Part shown: positions 23,213 to 32,575 of the stretch, piece after piece
Position numbering within the stretch: position 1 is the first letter of the stretch
Layout: the number at the start of each line of letters is the position of its first letter
Origin: Bacteroidales bacterium
Lineage (GTDB): Bacteria > Bacteroidota > Bacteroidia > Bacteroidales > F082
Direction: 5' to 3'
Length of the DNA stretch: 35,412 nt
Assembly (NCBI GenBank): GCA_017530365.1
Contig: JAFXMK010000001.1
Location: forward strand, 1 to 35,412
Translations under genes and position numbers: made by a program
Notes under the pieces: model-generated
Told to the model about the DNA's origin: nothing
Database searches by the model: none
The model's input: only the letters and a program-made list of their open reading frames with translations

Positions 23213-24844
23213 ATGAAAAAAAGCGTTTCAATCACCATTCTTTTAACAGTCATTTCGTTATCACAGGCGATTGCACAAAGTGAACTTCCCTCCCCTGGCA
23301 TCCATGTGTCAAACGGCATTGCGTATGTCTCAAAGGTCTCTTCAAACATTGGATATTTCACCCAAGCAACGGGACTGTACTCATTTGCAGGAGGGAACCA
23401 GTCGCAAGCTACCGGAGATTATTCGTTCGCATTCGGCAACAATGCTTATGCGAACGCTGACAACAGTTATTCACTTGGCTCATTTATCCAGACGAGCCAG
23501 AGTCCCAGTATCATCATTGGCTCTGGCTATGGTTCGCATTATCCCATGACAGCATCGAAGCAGGGAATTACCATGGGCATGGGGAGTACGCTTCCCACCG
23601 TGTTCATCTCCATGGCGTCTGGTGAACGAAATACGGGCAAGGTGGCCATTGGCGACGTGACACCGACGGCCAAGCTACACATCCGCTCTGATGAGGAAGA
23701 GGACGCCGGCATCATCGTGGAGCCTGGCGACCCGACTTCCAACGAGACCTTTATACGTTTAAAGGATAACCAGCATTACATTAACGTTGACCCTAACGGC
23801 GTGATGAATGTCTCCGCTGGGAACAACAGCGCTCTAGGTATCTCTTCCTCAAACTTCAAGATCGACGGGAATCTTGTGAGGTTGGGCGTGAACGGAGACG
23901 AGAAGTTCACTTTATCCACAGACTACACACCCTCCATTGGATTGAACGCCCAGCCATCGAGCAACGGCTATATGCGTGGAGCACATGAGTACCCCTCCTA
24001 CGTGCTCGAATTCAGTAACAACGCATTAAGGCTAAAAACCGCCTCTTACATGATTCCCAGGTCGGACCTTATCACCAACTGGACCGATGCGCTCACGGTG
24101 AAGCCCAACGGCGCCATCACCTTCGACGGCAAGGTGGGCGTCAACATCGAGAACACCTACCCGGGCTATGCCCTGGCGGTGGACGGCGGCATCCTCACCA
24201 CGAAGGTGCACATCCAGGAGGTGAGCAATTGGCAGGACTGCGTCTTCGGTGACGACTACCGTCTAATGCCCCTAGGCGAGGTGGAGGCCTACGTGGCGGC
24301 CAACCGCCACCTGCCCGGCGTCCCTTCGGAGGCCGAGGTGAAGGCCGATGGCTACGACGTGGCGGAGATGCAGGCTGTGCTGCTGGGCAAGATCGAGGAG
24401 CTGACGCTGCACGTCATACGGCAGCAGAAGGAGATCGACTCGTTGAGGACGCTGGTGACGGTGCATTTCGGCTACGACGCCTGCGGCAACCGCGTGAGCC
24501 GCACCCTGGAGTTCTCGAGGGTAGCACCCGACACCGCTCCGGGCGGCACAAGCCCTGATACTCCCGAGGAGTGGCAGGCCTCGCTGAGCGACCGCTTCGA
24601 AGGTGCGGAGACCTCACTCTTCCCCAACCCCACGGAAGGCGGCTTCATCCTGTCGATAGGCGGCGAGCTCCCGAAAGATGCCAAGGCCATCCTGTGCACC
24701 CTTGACGGGAAGGTCCTTGAGGAGCGCGGCGTGAACAGCGCCACGGAGGCGTTCGACCTCGGCGGGATGCCGGCGGGCGTCTATCTGCTCCGTCTCGCCT
24801 CCGAGCGTGAGACGAAGGTGTGGAAAGTCATCAAGAGAAACTGA
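23213..24844 (+). CDS. T9SS-sorted fibre/adhesin-like surface protein
   Basis: 543 aa. Signal peptide (cut near AIAQ, about 21). Residues about 52-95 are YadA-head-like repeats (ATGLYSFAGGNQSQATG). A beta-structured stalk follows, then the stretch of about 345-415 ('W-x-D-x-V-F', 'HLPGVPSEAEV', 'LLGKIEELTLHVIRQQKEI'), the coiled-coil end often found in Bacteroidota fibre and tail-spike-type proteins. A YD-like motif (FGYDACGNRVSR, about 419) precedes a C-terminal type A T9SS sorting domain (FPNPTEGGF near 475 to KVIKRN at the end). Export through T9SS to the outer surface is therefore likely. It is 16 nt upstream of the giant Rhs gene and probably co-transcribed. A specific function is not known. 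Confidence 0.75.
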   Translation: MKKSVSITILLTVISLSQAIAQSELPSPGIHVSNGIAYVSKVSSNIGYFTQATGLYSFAGGNQSQATGDYSFAFGNNAYANADNSYSLGSFIQTSQSPSIIIGSGYGSHYPMTASKQGITMGMGSTLPTVFISMASGERNTGKVAIGDVTPTAKLHIRSDEEEDAGIIVEPGDPTSNETFIRLKDNQHYINVDPNGVMNVSAGNNSALGISSSNFKIDGNLVRLGVNGDEKFTLSTDYTPSIGLNAQPSSNGYMRGAHEYPSYVLEFSNNALRLKTASYMIPRSDLITNWTDALTVKPNGAITFDGKVGVNIENTYPGYALAVDGGILTTKVHIQEVSNWQDCVFGDDYRLMPLGEVEAYVAANRHLPGVPSEAEVKADGYDVAEMQAVLLGKIEELTLHVIRQQKEIDSLRTLVTVHFGYDACGNRVSRTLEFSRVAPDTAPGGTSPDTPEEWQASLSDRFEGAETSLFPNPTEGGFILSIGGELPKDAKAILCTLDGKVLEERGVNSATEAFDLGGMPAGVYLLRLASERETKVWKVIKRN

Positions 24845-24860
24845 CAAACACGCCGGTGCC

Positions 24861-27800
24861 ATGAAGAAGACCTTGATCCTCACAGCCGCCCTCATGGCCC
24901 TGCTTGCAGCGGCCAGGGCGCAGAACGTCCACTACGGCGAGTACTTCGAGCTGAACTCGACGCTGAATGCCAGCCAGAGCCATGAATACACGGCGAGCGA
25001 CTACATCGATCTGAATCCAGGGTTTGAGTCGAATCCCAATAGTGGCAACAACACCGTATTGCAGTTGGATTCAGAAGGCTATAACATATTCCCACCCGAA
25101 GTGGGTTTGACCAACAACAACGGTTGTGTCGTGGGCTCATTGGGTGGCACTGTGAACGTTGGTGCAATGGGGGGATTGGTTTATACCATCCCTCTTGAAC
25201 TGCCCTCTGGCATCAACGGGATGCAGCCACAGTTGGCGATTACATACAACAATCAGGCAGGCAACGGACTGTTGGGATGGGGATGGTCTCTTGACGGCCT
25301 TTCAAGCATCACAAGGACAGGAAAAACTATTTACCATGACGGTGAAATGACCGCAGCAGACTTGTCTTCGAACGACCGTTTCTTGCTTGATGGCAAGAGG
25401 CTGATCGAAGTGGCTGATTACACAGACAGCGCAGAGTACAGGATCGAGCAGGATGAAATGTCGAAGATCATGGCATATTACAGGTATGAGCAGGGAGGAT
25501 TGTTTGGATATGGCACCATCAAAGTCTTGGACCATTTCACAGTTTGGATATCTGACGGACTTGTCATGGAATTTGGTGCCACTGAAGATTCCTGGATAGA
25601 ACCTCAAAACGAAGACGATCATGCTTTATGCTGGCTGTTGGACAGGGTGTCGGATCGAAACGGCAATTCTATTGTATATCATTATCATGAGGATCAGACT
25701 CATGGAGAGTACTATATCCAGTCCATCGAATACACAGTGAATGAGACACAGGAAACCACAGCGCAATTTGTCGTTTCATTCGTGTATGATTTGAATAGAA
25801 CGGATTATGAACAGTATTACATCAACGGCAACAAAATACTATTCCGCCATCTCCTGACACATATCAATGTAGCCAGAAAAAGTGACGCCAAGCCGCTGTA
25901 CAAGTATGATTTCCTTTATAAAACTATTGATTCGTGCCACCATTACAATATGCTTGGTTCAATTGAAACCACGGCATACGACTTCTTTGGGAACACTGAA
26001 AAAACCAACATCACTTCCATAGAATGGGACGATTCCTCCCCCTCACAATTAGTACAATACACCATCTCCAACCCTGAAATCTTCGAAGGCTTCCCATTCA
26101 CCGGTGATTTCAACGGGGATGGATATACCGATGTCGCTTTGGTTCCGAAAAAGGACAGCACGGTCTATCCAAACCCCGTAAACGTCAGTGTTTACCTGAA
26201 CAACCGAAACTGCGGGTTTGAACACGTCAATTCCATGGACATCACCGGTTTGGCCGTCTCTTTGGACTGGGTTCACGTGCTCGACATCAACGGGGACGGA
26301 CTGGATGACCTTGTCACGTATTTCTACGACACGGTGCCGTCCACTAACAGTGAAACGACATGTGTCAGAATATATATAAACAACCCTTCAAGCCAATCAT
26401 TCAATTACTTGGGATACCGCCAAATAGAAAGCAAAGGGGATGTCATCGCCGGTGATTTTGATGGCAATGGCAGCTCGGACGTGATTCTTTTGGAGAAGGA
26501 ATTTGACGGAATGCCTTTTGTGAAGAACGCTTATTTCTTTGGATTCCAAGGTGCCCAATTTCAAACAAGACAACTCAACACCAGCACACTTGAGAATCTG
26601 GGGCCTGTATATAATGCAACAGCAGCTGATTTCAACGGTGACGGCATAAGCGAAGTGTTGTTGCTTGGCATCGACCAAACAGGCTATGAGAATGGTGGGA
26701 CAAAAATAGGCAGATTTGACCTCAACAACAGCGTCAGTTGTTTCCAGGTTATGCAAGACTTTGCCCAATGCACAGGACACTATCTGTATCCATATTATAC
26801 AGACCACACGTGGTGCCACGTGTTTCCTGGCGATTTCAATGGTGACGGAAAAACAGACATACTTTTTTACGGGATATATGGATGGCGTGTTTGTTTTTCT
26901 GAAGGAGATTCTTTCGGTGATTCACACGCGATTAATACCAACATACTTCCCGCTTTGAATCAATTATACAATATGTACTACCCATCACTTCGAAGTCTTG
27001 AACAGACACATCCAAACCAATATATTGCAACAATTGTTGTCTGTGACTTTGACGGTGATGGTTGTTCCGATCTCGGGTTTACAAAAAATGATGAATCCCG
27101 GTTATTCATTAAATCAAAAATATCGATGATAAACCAAGGGCCTATAATGTTCCGGGATAGTTATTCTTCTTTTGGTTTATTATTCCAGACCCAGTTCATC
27201 CACGTAGGCAATTTCTTCGGAAGGGATAACATTGCGTTTCTTGGTCGTGTTCAGCCTGCCAATGGCGGAGGGAACCCCGTCACCAAGATTTGCTCTCAAC
27301 GTCCTGTGAGCCAATACAACTCCGTTAAATCCATCACCGACGGTCTTGGCAACAAAACCACATTTACCTATGACTATCTCACCCCTAAGGTGGCAGGGGC
27401 GAATGCGCCATTCTATACCCACAACTATGCCGCACCCGATGCCAACGGCGTGCTTCCCGTGCCGCTTCACGTCAGGGCGCTGAAGACCTGCACCGTGGAA
27501 GGGGTGAACGGCAGCAGTATGATCACGGCATACCGCTACCGTAACGCCATGTACCACAAATACGGCCATGGGTTCATGGGCTTTGAGTCAACCGTTGCGG
27601 AGACTTACCACAACAGCACGGATTCCCTCTGGACGACAAGGAAGGTGAGTTGGAACGAGAAAAGCACCATGGGTGCCTACGCCATGATGCTTCCACAATG
27701 CGACACCCTCTATATCAACAACAACGGGGTGAAAAGGATGACCGACAAGACACAGTATCTTTTTACCAATGCCAAATATTCAAGCGGCCTAACGGATCTT

Positions 27801-30800
27801 GTCGTATGTCCTGCTTTGCTGGAAAAGGCGGAGGATTCCTACAGCAAGGATAGTGACAACGAACTGCTAAAAACCGTCACAACCAGCTACCTGTATAACT
27901 ACAACAGTAACCACACCTATAACAATGCCTATGGATGCTACTCTTCGACTCAGATTGTCACGGGTTATCTGAACAACAATCCCTTCACCGAGCTGCAGAC
28001 AACGAAACTCACCGAACTGCAAACCATTGGGTCATCATGGATTGTGAACAGGCCTGTCAGCGAGACCGTCACACAGACACGAAACGCCGAGCCGAGGGCT
28101 TCAAAGACCTGTTTCACCTACACATCCAACAACAGCTACCAGCCACAAACAGTCAAAGTTATTCCCAACAACGGGAGCCAGCCCAATGACCCGTTGACGG
28201 TTTCCACACTGTATGACTACGACGCTTTCGGCTATGTCACCGGCATCACCACCTCCGCGCCATACGGTACCCACGGCGAACAGACGCGGACGACCAGCTA
28301 TGAATACGGAAGCGACTATCAGCACCGTTTGATGACCAAGGAAACGAAAGGCTTGACCAGCGACGGCTATGTGACAGAATACGAATATGACTTTCATGAC
28401 CGTCCAAACATGGTGACCGACTGCAACGGCAAGCAGACGGCATCCTTGTCAAACGTCTTTGGCACCGAACAGCGTGTATTTGCGCCCGATGGCACCGAAC
28501 AATGCAGCCTGACCCTTTGGGCGGACGATTCCCCATACAAGCCTGAAGGTGCAAGCTATTATTCTTGGAGTAAAACAACAGGTGGTGTCACCGCCATGAC
28601 CTTCTACCACAAATCGGGCGCTGAGTTGCGGAATGTGACATTCGACTTCCAGGGAAACCCTGTTTTTACAGACAAACACTACAATGCCAAAGGGCTGTTG
28701 GACAGCGTGTCGGCACCATACAAGAGAGGCGAGCCGGCAGGGAACATCCAATGGACCGTCTATCATTATGACGCCCATGACAGGATGACAAGGATCGACA
28801 ACCCCGACGGCTCGAAGAAAACGATTGCATACGACGGGTTGGAAACCACCACGACGGTGACACCCCCGCAAGGCAGTCCTGTGATGACACCGCAAAGCAC
28901 CGTGAAAAAGACAAACGCTATGGGATGGTTACGTGAAAGCGTCGATGCCAACGGAACGAGCGTCTTTTATGAATACTATGCCGATGGCAACCTGAAATGG
29001 ACCCGTGTCGGCAACGACGATGCCACCAAGATCCGTTTGGAATATGACCATGCCGGCAATAGGACGCTGCTCCACGACCCTGACTACTGCACCGCCACCA
29101 AGGATCTGGTCAGCGTGTATAACGCCTTCGGCGAAGAGGTGGGCCGCACCACCCCGAAAGATGTCGTGTCGAGTTTCACCTACGACAAGTTCGGCAGGAT
29201 GACGCAACGCACCGAAGACAACAAGACCACAGTGTGGGCTTATGGAAGTGCCAGTCCCAACAGGGGCTTGCTCTTGAGTGTGACTTATCCCGGGCAGACC
29301 GTGACTTACATTTATGACACCTGCCAACGTGTAGTACGGGAGACCGTACAGTTTTCAGGAGGGGAAACCCACGTGACGCAGTACAGCTACGACCGAGCCT
29401 CCAGGATAGCCTCCATGACCTATCCCTCTGGCTTCACTGTGATCCAGCGGTACAACACTATTGGTTATCCAAGTGTCCAAACCGACGGCCAAAACAACGA
29501 ACTGTACCGCACCGATGCCACCACCCCGATGGGGCAGATGGAAAGGTTTACTTTGGGTGGCGTGTTGACCAACACATTGGAATATGATTCCGAGCGGCAT
29601 CTGCTGACCAGAATAAAAACCAAGAAAAACAACTCCACCAAACAGAATTTCTCCTTTACTTACGACGGATTTTGTAATTTAGCCTCGAGAAAAGACCACG
29701 TGAAAAACCTAGAAGAGATATTTCAGTACGACAGCCAGAACCGATTGACGGAAGTGTGGCTCGGAGCGACGCAGACCGGAGCGTCAGCCTACGACAGCTA
29801 TGGCCGCATGACGTCCAAGAGCGCCGGCGGACAGGCGGTGTTCTCCAGTGCCGTGTATAGCACCACCGCCAAACCCCACGCCATGGATGCCGCCACAACC
29901 GCCGAGGGGGTGTTCCCGACAACGGCGCAGACCGTCACTTACACCGGCTTCGACAAAGCTGACAAGATCAAGCAGGGCAACGACAGCATCTGCTACACCT
30001 ATGGCTACGACCGCCAGCGTATCCGTATGGAAGAGCACATTGGCAGCACTGTCCGCACCAAGCGCTATGTCGGCAACTGCGAGTATGTGACGGAAACCAC
30101 GGGGAACACGACCGCTTCGCGATGGCTGACCTACCTGACAGGATCCACGGGTGTGTATGCCGTCGTTGTTACTGCGAACAACGCAAACACGATCCATTAC
30201 ATCCTCAAGGACAACCTCGGCAGCTGGACGGCTATCACCAGCAGCAGCGGCACCGTGGAGCAGCGGCTGAGTTTCGACGCCTGGGGCAACCTTCGCAACC
30301 CCAACACCTGGAGTGGAAGCTTCACCGGCACCCCGATGTTCGACCGTGGCTTCACCGGGCACGAGCACTTGTATGACTTCGGTTTGATCAACATGAACGG
30401 GCGCATGTACGACCCTATTGTGTCGTCGTTTCTCTCTGTCGATCAGTACGTGCAGAGTCCAGAAAACGCCCAGGGCTTCAACCGCTTCGCCTATTGTTCG
30501 AACAACCCTCTGAGGTACATTGACCCCAGCGGCTGGCTTCAGGTGGGCGGCGGCGCTTCGGGCTACACGCCCAACTCGGCCACCAACGATCCGTATGCTT
30601 ACGCCGAACACGGCAGTTTACTAGAGCCGAGAGACGTCGGAAAGCGACAATTTGACACATCCGATCCAGTTATCACTTGGATGGAGGGAAATGAGCAGCA
30701 CGTTGGAGGAAATGGCGGAAATGGTATTACTAATCCAGTTACACAAGGAGATGAAAAAAAATATAGATTTGGATTCGGTGATCCTAATGCTGTGAAAGTT

Positions 30801-31301
30801 AAAGGAATTGGAGCTTGTTTGTTTGCTTCTTTAGGAATGGTTTGTAAAAGATTAAACCATTGGGATTTAGATCCTGTTTTTTGGAAAGAGCAAGAAGAAT
30901 TTTATTTTGCTGAAAAGAAGCAACATGGATATGATTCAAATAATATTGAGGATTATATCCAATGGGTTGGAGAAAAGAACAATATAACTTTTATTTTTGA
31001 AAAAATTTTGATGATAAACATTCCTGATGCATATAATGAAAACAGCCAGATTCTAATTGTGATGCAATTAGAACCTGAATACATGACCCAGAACGAAGGG
31101 AATCGTGGGCACGTTGCGGTGCTTAATACCTTTTCTCAATCATCTGTTATGGGTCAGATAACGTATTCCATGACTTTTGGAGACCCTTCCCCACAAAGAT
31201 TCTTGTATCCTCATAGTACAAAATATCCAAATGAGCTTCCAACAGGAATAAACAGTTGGCTATTATACAAATTCAACATTAATTTTTTAAATAAACAATG
31301 A
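24861..31301 (+). CDS. giant SpvB/TcdB-middle/Rhs polymorphic toxin with variable C-terminal domain
   Basis: 2146 aa from the ATG at 24861 (an upstream ATG would spoil the signal peptide). Order: signal peptide (1-21, cut near ARAQ); SpvB-like N-terminus (about 95-165, GGTVNVGAMGGLVYTIPLELP, GNGLLGWGWSLDGLSSI); six FG-GAP/VCBS-like DxNGDG calcium loops (about 412-735); TcdB-middle-like join (about 821); YD/Rhs repeats (about 1115-1700); Rhs core (about 1778-1892, LINMNGRMYDP, NPLRYIDPSGW). The last ~254 residues are the exchangeable toxin tip. The Rhs shell encloses the tip and cleaves near the DPSGW motif in known relatives. The gene overlaps the following lipoprotein by 4 nt. The codon and base composition become AT-rich beyond about 30610. 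Confidence 0.9.
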   Translation: MKKTLILTAALMALLAAARAQNVHYGEYFELNSTLNASQSHEYTASDYIDLNPGFESNPNSGNNTVLQLDSEGYNIFPPEVGLTNNNGCVVGSLGGTVNVGAMGGLVYTIPLELPSGINGMQPQLAITYNNQAGNGLLGWGWSLDGLSSITRTGKTIYHDGEMTAADLSSNDRFLLDGKRLIEVADYTDSAEYRIEQDEMSKIMAYYRYEQGGLFGYGTIKVLDHFTVWISDGLVMEFGATEDSWIEPQNEDDHALCWLLDRVSDRNGNSIVYHYHEDQTHGEYYIQSIEYTVNETQETTAQFVVSFVYDLNRTDYEQYYINGNKILFRHLLTHINVARKSDAKPLYKYDFLYKTIDSCHHYNMLGSIETTAYDFFGNTEKTNITSIEWDDSSPSQLVQYTISNPEIFEGFPFTGDFNGDGYTDVALVPKKDSTVYPNPVNVSVYLNNRNCGFEHVNSMDITGLAVSLDWVHVLDINGDGLDDLVTYFYDTVPSTNSETTCVRIYINNPSSQSFNYLGYRQIESKGDVIAGDFDGNGSSDVILLEKEFDGMPFVKNAYFFGFQGAQFQTRQLNTSTLENLGPVYNATAADFNGDGISEVLLLGIDQTGYENGGTKIGRFDLNNSVSCFQVMQDFAQCTGHYLYPYYTDHTWCHVFPGDFNGDGKTDILFYGIYGWRVCFSEGDSFGDSHAINTNILPALNQLYNMYYPSLRSLEQTHPNQYIATIVVCDFDGDGCSDLGFTKNDESRLFIKSKISMINQGPIMFRDSYSSFGLLFQTQFIHVGNFFGRDNIAFLGRVQPANGGGNPVTKICSQRPVSQYNSVKSITDGLGNKTTFTYDYLTPKVAGANAPFYTHNYAAPDANGVLPVPLHVRALKTCTVEGVNGSSMITAYRYRNAMYHKYGHGFMGFESTVAETYHNSTDSLWTTRKVSWNEKSTMGAYAMMLPQCDTLYINNNGVKRMTDKTQYLFTNAKYSSGLTDLVVCPALLEKAEDSYSKDSDNELLKTVTTSYLYNYNSNHTYNNAYGCYSSTQIVTGYLNNNPFTELQTTKLTELQTIGSSWIVNRPVSETVTQTRNAEPRASKTCFTYTSNNSYQPQTVKVIPNNGSQPNDPLTVSTLYDYDAFGYVTGITTSAPYGTHGEQTRTTSYEYGSDYQHRLMTKETKGLTSDGYVTEYEYDFHDRPNMVTDCNGKQTASLSNVFGTEQRVFAPDGTEQCSLTLWADDSPYKPEGASYYSWSKTTGGVTAMTFYHKSGAELRNVTFDFQGNPVFTDKHYNAKGLLDSVSAPYKRGEPAGNIQWTVYHYDAHDRMTRIDNPDGSKKTIAYDGLETTTTVTPPQGSPVMTPQSTVKKTNAMGWLRESVDANGTSVFYEYYADGNLKWTRVGNDDATKIRLEYDHAGNRTLLHDPDYCTATKDLVSVYNAFGEEVGRTTPKDVVSSFTYDKFGRMTQRTEDNKTTVWAYGSASPNRGLLLSVTYPGQTVTYIYDTCQRVVRETVQFSGGETHVTQYSYDRASRIASMTYPSGFTVIQRYNTIGYPSVQTDGQNNELYRTDATTPMGQMERFTLGGVLTNTLEYDSERHLLTRIKTKKNNSTKQNFSFTYDGFCNLASRKDHVKNLEEIFQYDSQNRLTEVWLGATQTGASAYDSYGRMTSKSAGGQAVFSSAVYSTTAKPHAMDAATTAEGVFPTTAQTVTYTGFDKADKIKQGNDSICYTYGYDRQRIRMEEHIGSTVRTKRYVGNCEYVTETTGNTTASRWLTYLTGSTGVYAVVVTANNANTIHYILKDNLGSWTAITSSSGTVEQRLSFDAWGNLRNPNTWSGSFTGTPMFDRGFTGHEHLYDFGLINMNGRMYDPIVSSFLSVDQYVQSPENAQGFNRFAYCSNNPLRYIDPSGWLQVGGGASGYTPNSATNDPYAYAEHGSLLEPRDVGKRQFDTSDPVITWMEGNEQHVGGNGGNGITNPVTQGDEKKYRFGFGDPNAVKVKGIGACLFASLGMVCKRLNHWDLDPVFWKEQEEFYFAEKKQHGYDSNNIEDYIQWVGEKNNITFIFEKILMINIPDAYNENSQILIVMQLEPEYMTQNEGNRGHVAVLNTFSQSSVMGQITYSMTFGDPSPQRFLYPHSTKYPNELPTGINSWLLYKFNINFLNKQ
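29674..30514 (+). repeat. Rhs core repeat, copy A (in the intact gene)
   Basis: This segment of the intact Rhs gene aligns to 34534-35412 with the same frame and most codons alike; visible long matches include the stretch from the ACTTACACCGG region through CGTATCCG-type codons. The repeats could recombine and swap C-terminal modules. Confidence 0.85.
30541..31298 (+). other. Rhs variable C-terminal domain, papain/C39-like cysteine protease candidate
   Basis: Part of the protein above (about residues 1894-2146). Candidate catalytic set: Cys1986 in GIGACLFASLGMV (start of a helix, as in papain-fold enzymes), His2084 in NRGHVAVLN, Asp2108 in FGDPSP. The order Cys-His-Asp, the 98- and 24-residue spacings and the 'GHVAVL' and 'GDP' contexts resemble the C39 bacteriocin-leader peptidase branch. 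The oxyanion Gln that normally precedes the Cys is not obvious, so a non-catalytic or divergent variant is possible. The target would be a protein in a neighbouring cell. Composition is clearly more AT-rich than the Rhs core, a sign of separate origin. Confidence 0.5.
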
Positions 31302-32077
31302 AAAAAAATAATCTAATCATATTATTTTGTGCACTATTTATATTCTACTCCTGTGCACCTAAACCAATAATGGGTTTGTATTTGGATCCTGCACAAAAAA
31401 CATTTGTCAATATTCAAAATGATAGCATTTCCGTATATTATCAAAAAAACAGATCAAGCAACTATTCCTATTTTTACGGAACATACCAATATGCCAACGA
31501 CACCCTGTATCTTTCCGATAATTTGTTGAAATCCACAAACGCCATTATTGACACTGTGTACACAGATTATCCAGGCACAGAGATTCAACTCTATGAATTG
31601 TATGTGGTTTTCTGTCTTGGCTGTAAAGAGGCAAAATATCAGGACAGTTTATATTATGAACTGACCACATGCAGTGACCTCTGTTGGGATTACGACAAAA
31701 ACTTCCCTGGTTTATGGTATGAACCGAATCTCAAAGCCAATGAAGAAGGGCTGATTCAAATCCCGCCAGGAACCCTTAAAAACAATAAAAACGAGGAGGC
31801 AGATCTGTTGATAAGAGGATTCTCTTTTTCCACCGAGCAGCGTCTTGCCTTAATCCCTCATGTCCGTTATGTTATTAAACAAAAATCGAAATACCTTTGG
31901 CCTCTGGGAAAGAAGGAATTCTATTTTGTTTTTGACAAGGAGCACAAAACTATCTCCATTTCACCACATCCTTATAGGGTCGTTGAAACCAATGGTGTAA
32001 AAGGGCCAGAAACCAAAGTATTAGAATGGCGGCATAAAAGTTCTTCGTGTTTCGAAGAATTGAGAAAAATTTGGTAA
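31298..32077 (+). CDS. lipoprotein, candidate immunity protein for the Rhs tip
   Basis: 259 aa. Lipobox FYSC (Cys19) targets it to the membrane, probably with the body in the periplasm. The ATG overlaps the Rhs stop (ATGA), which is the position of immunity genes in Rhs systems. The protein has NDSISVYYQ, ANDTLYLSDNLLK and a C-terminal CFEELRKIW; no known family is recognised. A shortened, diverged copy of its N- and C-terminal parts forms the end of the 653-aa protein at 32576. Base composition is AT-rich like the Rhs tip. An immunity role is inferred from position only; a periplasmic lipoprotein fits a protease that acts outside the cytoplasm. Confidence 0.6.
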   Translation: MKKNNLIILFCALFIFYSCAPKPIMGLYLDPAQKTFVNIQNDSISVYYQKNRSSNYSYFYGTYQYANDTLYLSDNLLKSTNAIIDTVYTDYPGTEIQLYELYVVFCLGCKEAKYQDSLYYELTTCSDLCWDYDKNFPGLWYEPNLKANEEGLIQIPPGTLKNNKNEEADLLIRGFSFSTEQRLALIPHVRYVIKQKSKYLWPLGKKEFYFVFDKEHKTISISPHPYRVVETNGVKGPETKVLEWRHKSSSCFEELRKIW

Positions 32078-32094
32078 GCAAAAAAAGAACAAAC

Positions 32095-32568
32095 ATGATC
32101 CAAAAACTTACTAAAAAACAATACAATAGTTTAGTGACTCTGGAGTTGTTTTCAGAAGAATATAGCCGTAGTTATGGTTGTATTACGATTGATTCCAAAA
32201 CATATAAGTTCTCTTGGCAAAGCACTCTTATTGACCCACAAATAGAATTCTTTAAACCGAATATTGTTGGAATAGCAATAGACCAACATTTTTGTTTGTT
32301 GAATTCCAAAAACGGCGAGTTCAAAACATTCCGTCTTTTTACTCCTTTTTTATTCATGAAAACCTTTGAAAAAGAGCTTTTTATTGTATGTGAAACAGAA
32401 ATCATGCTTCTAAACCCGTTTTTGCTTGAACAAGACAGAGAATATTCATTTGATGAAATAATAAAAGACATAACTGTTAGAGACCAATTCTTAACGGTTT
32501 TTTTCATAGATGACAGCGAGACGAGGATTAACCTAAACGATGAAAATAGTATTTATATAACTCATTGA
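32095..32568 (+). CDS. 157-aa hypothetical protein, second immunity candidate
   Basis: Start at ATG 32095; an earlier in-frame ATG at 32047 would overlap the preceding gene by 31 nt and read through its 3' end. No signal peptide. The sequence alternates short beta strands (YGCITIDSKTYKFSWQ, FCLLNSKNGEFKTFRL, ELFIVCETEIMLLNP), suggesting a small beta-propeller-like or all-beta cytoplasmic protein. It is AT-rich, 17 nt after the lipoprotein and 7 nt before the mosaic gene. Cytoplasmic location would suit an immunity protein against a toxin acting inside the cell. No family recognised. Confidence 0.55.
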   Translation: MIQKLTKKQYNSLVTLELFSEEYSRSYGCITIDSKTYKFSWQSTLIDPQIEFFKPNIVGIAIDQHFCLLNSKNGEFKTFRLFTPFLFMKTFEKELFIVCETEIMLLNPFLLEQDREYSFDEIIKDITVRDQFLTVFFIDDSETRINLNDENSIYITH

Positions 32569-32575
32569 TAGAGAC

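Noticed and set aside
29784-30611. 275-codon minus-strand frame inside the Rhs gene
   Set aside because: Opposite a strongly conserved Rhs core; composition is Val/Gly/Ala-rich shadow type.
24861-31301. Tc-toxin TcB/TcC pair
   Set aside because: The domain order is similar, but there is only one polypeptide and no TcA-like gene in the window, so it is called an Rhs polymorphic toxin instead.
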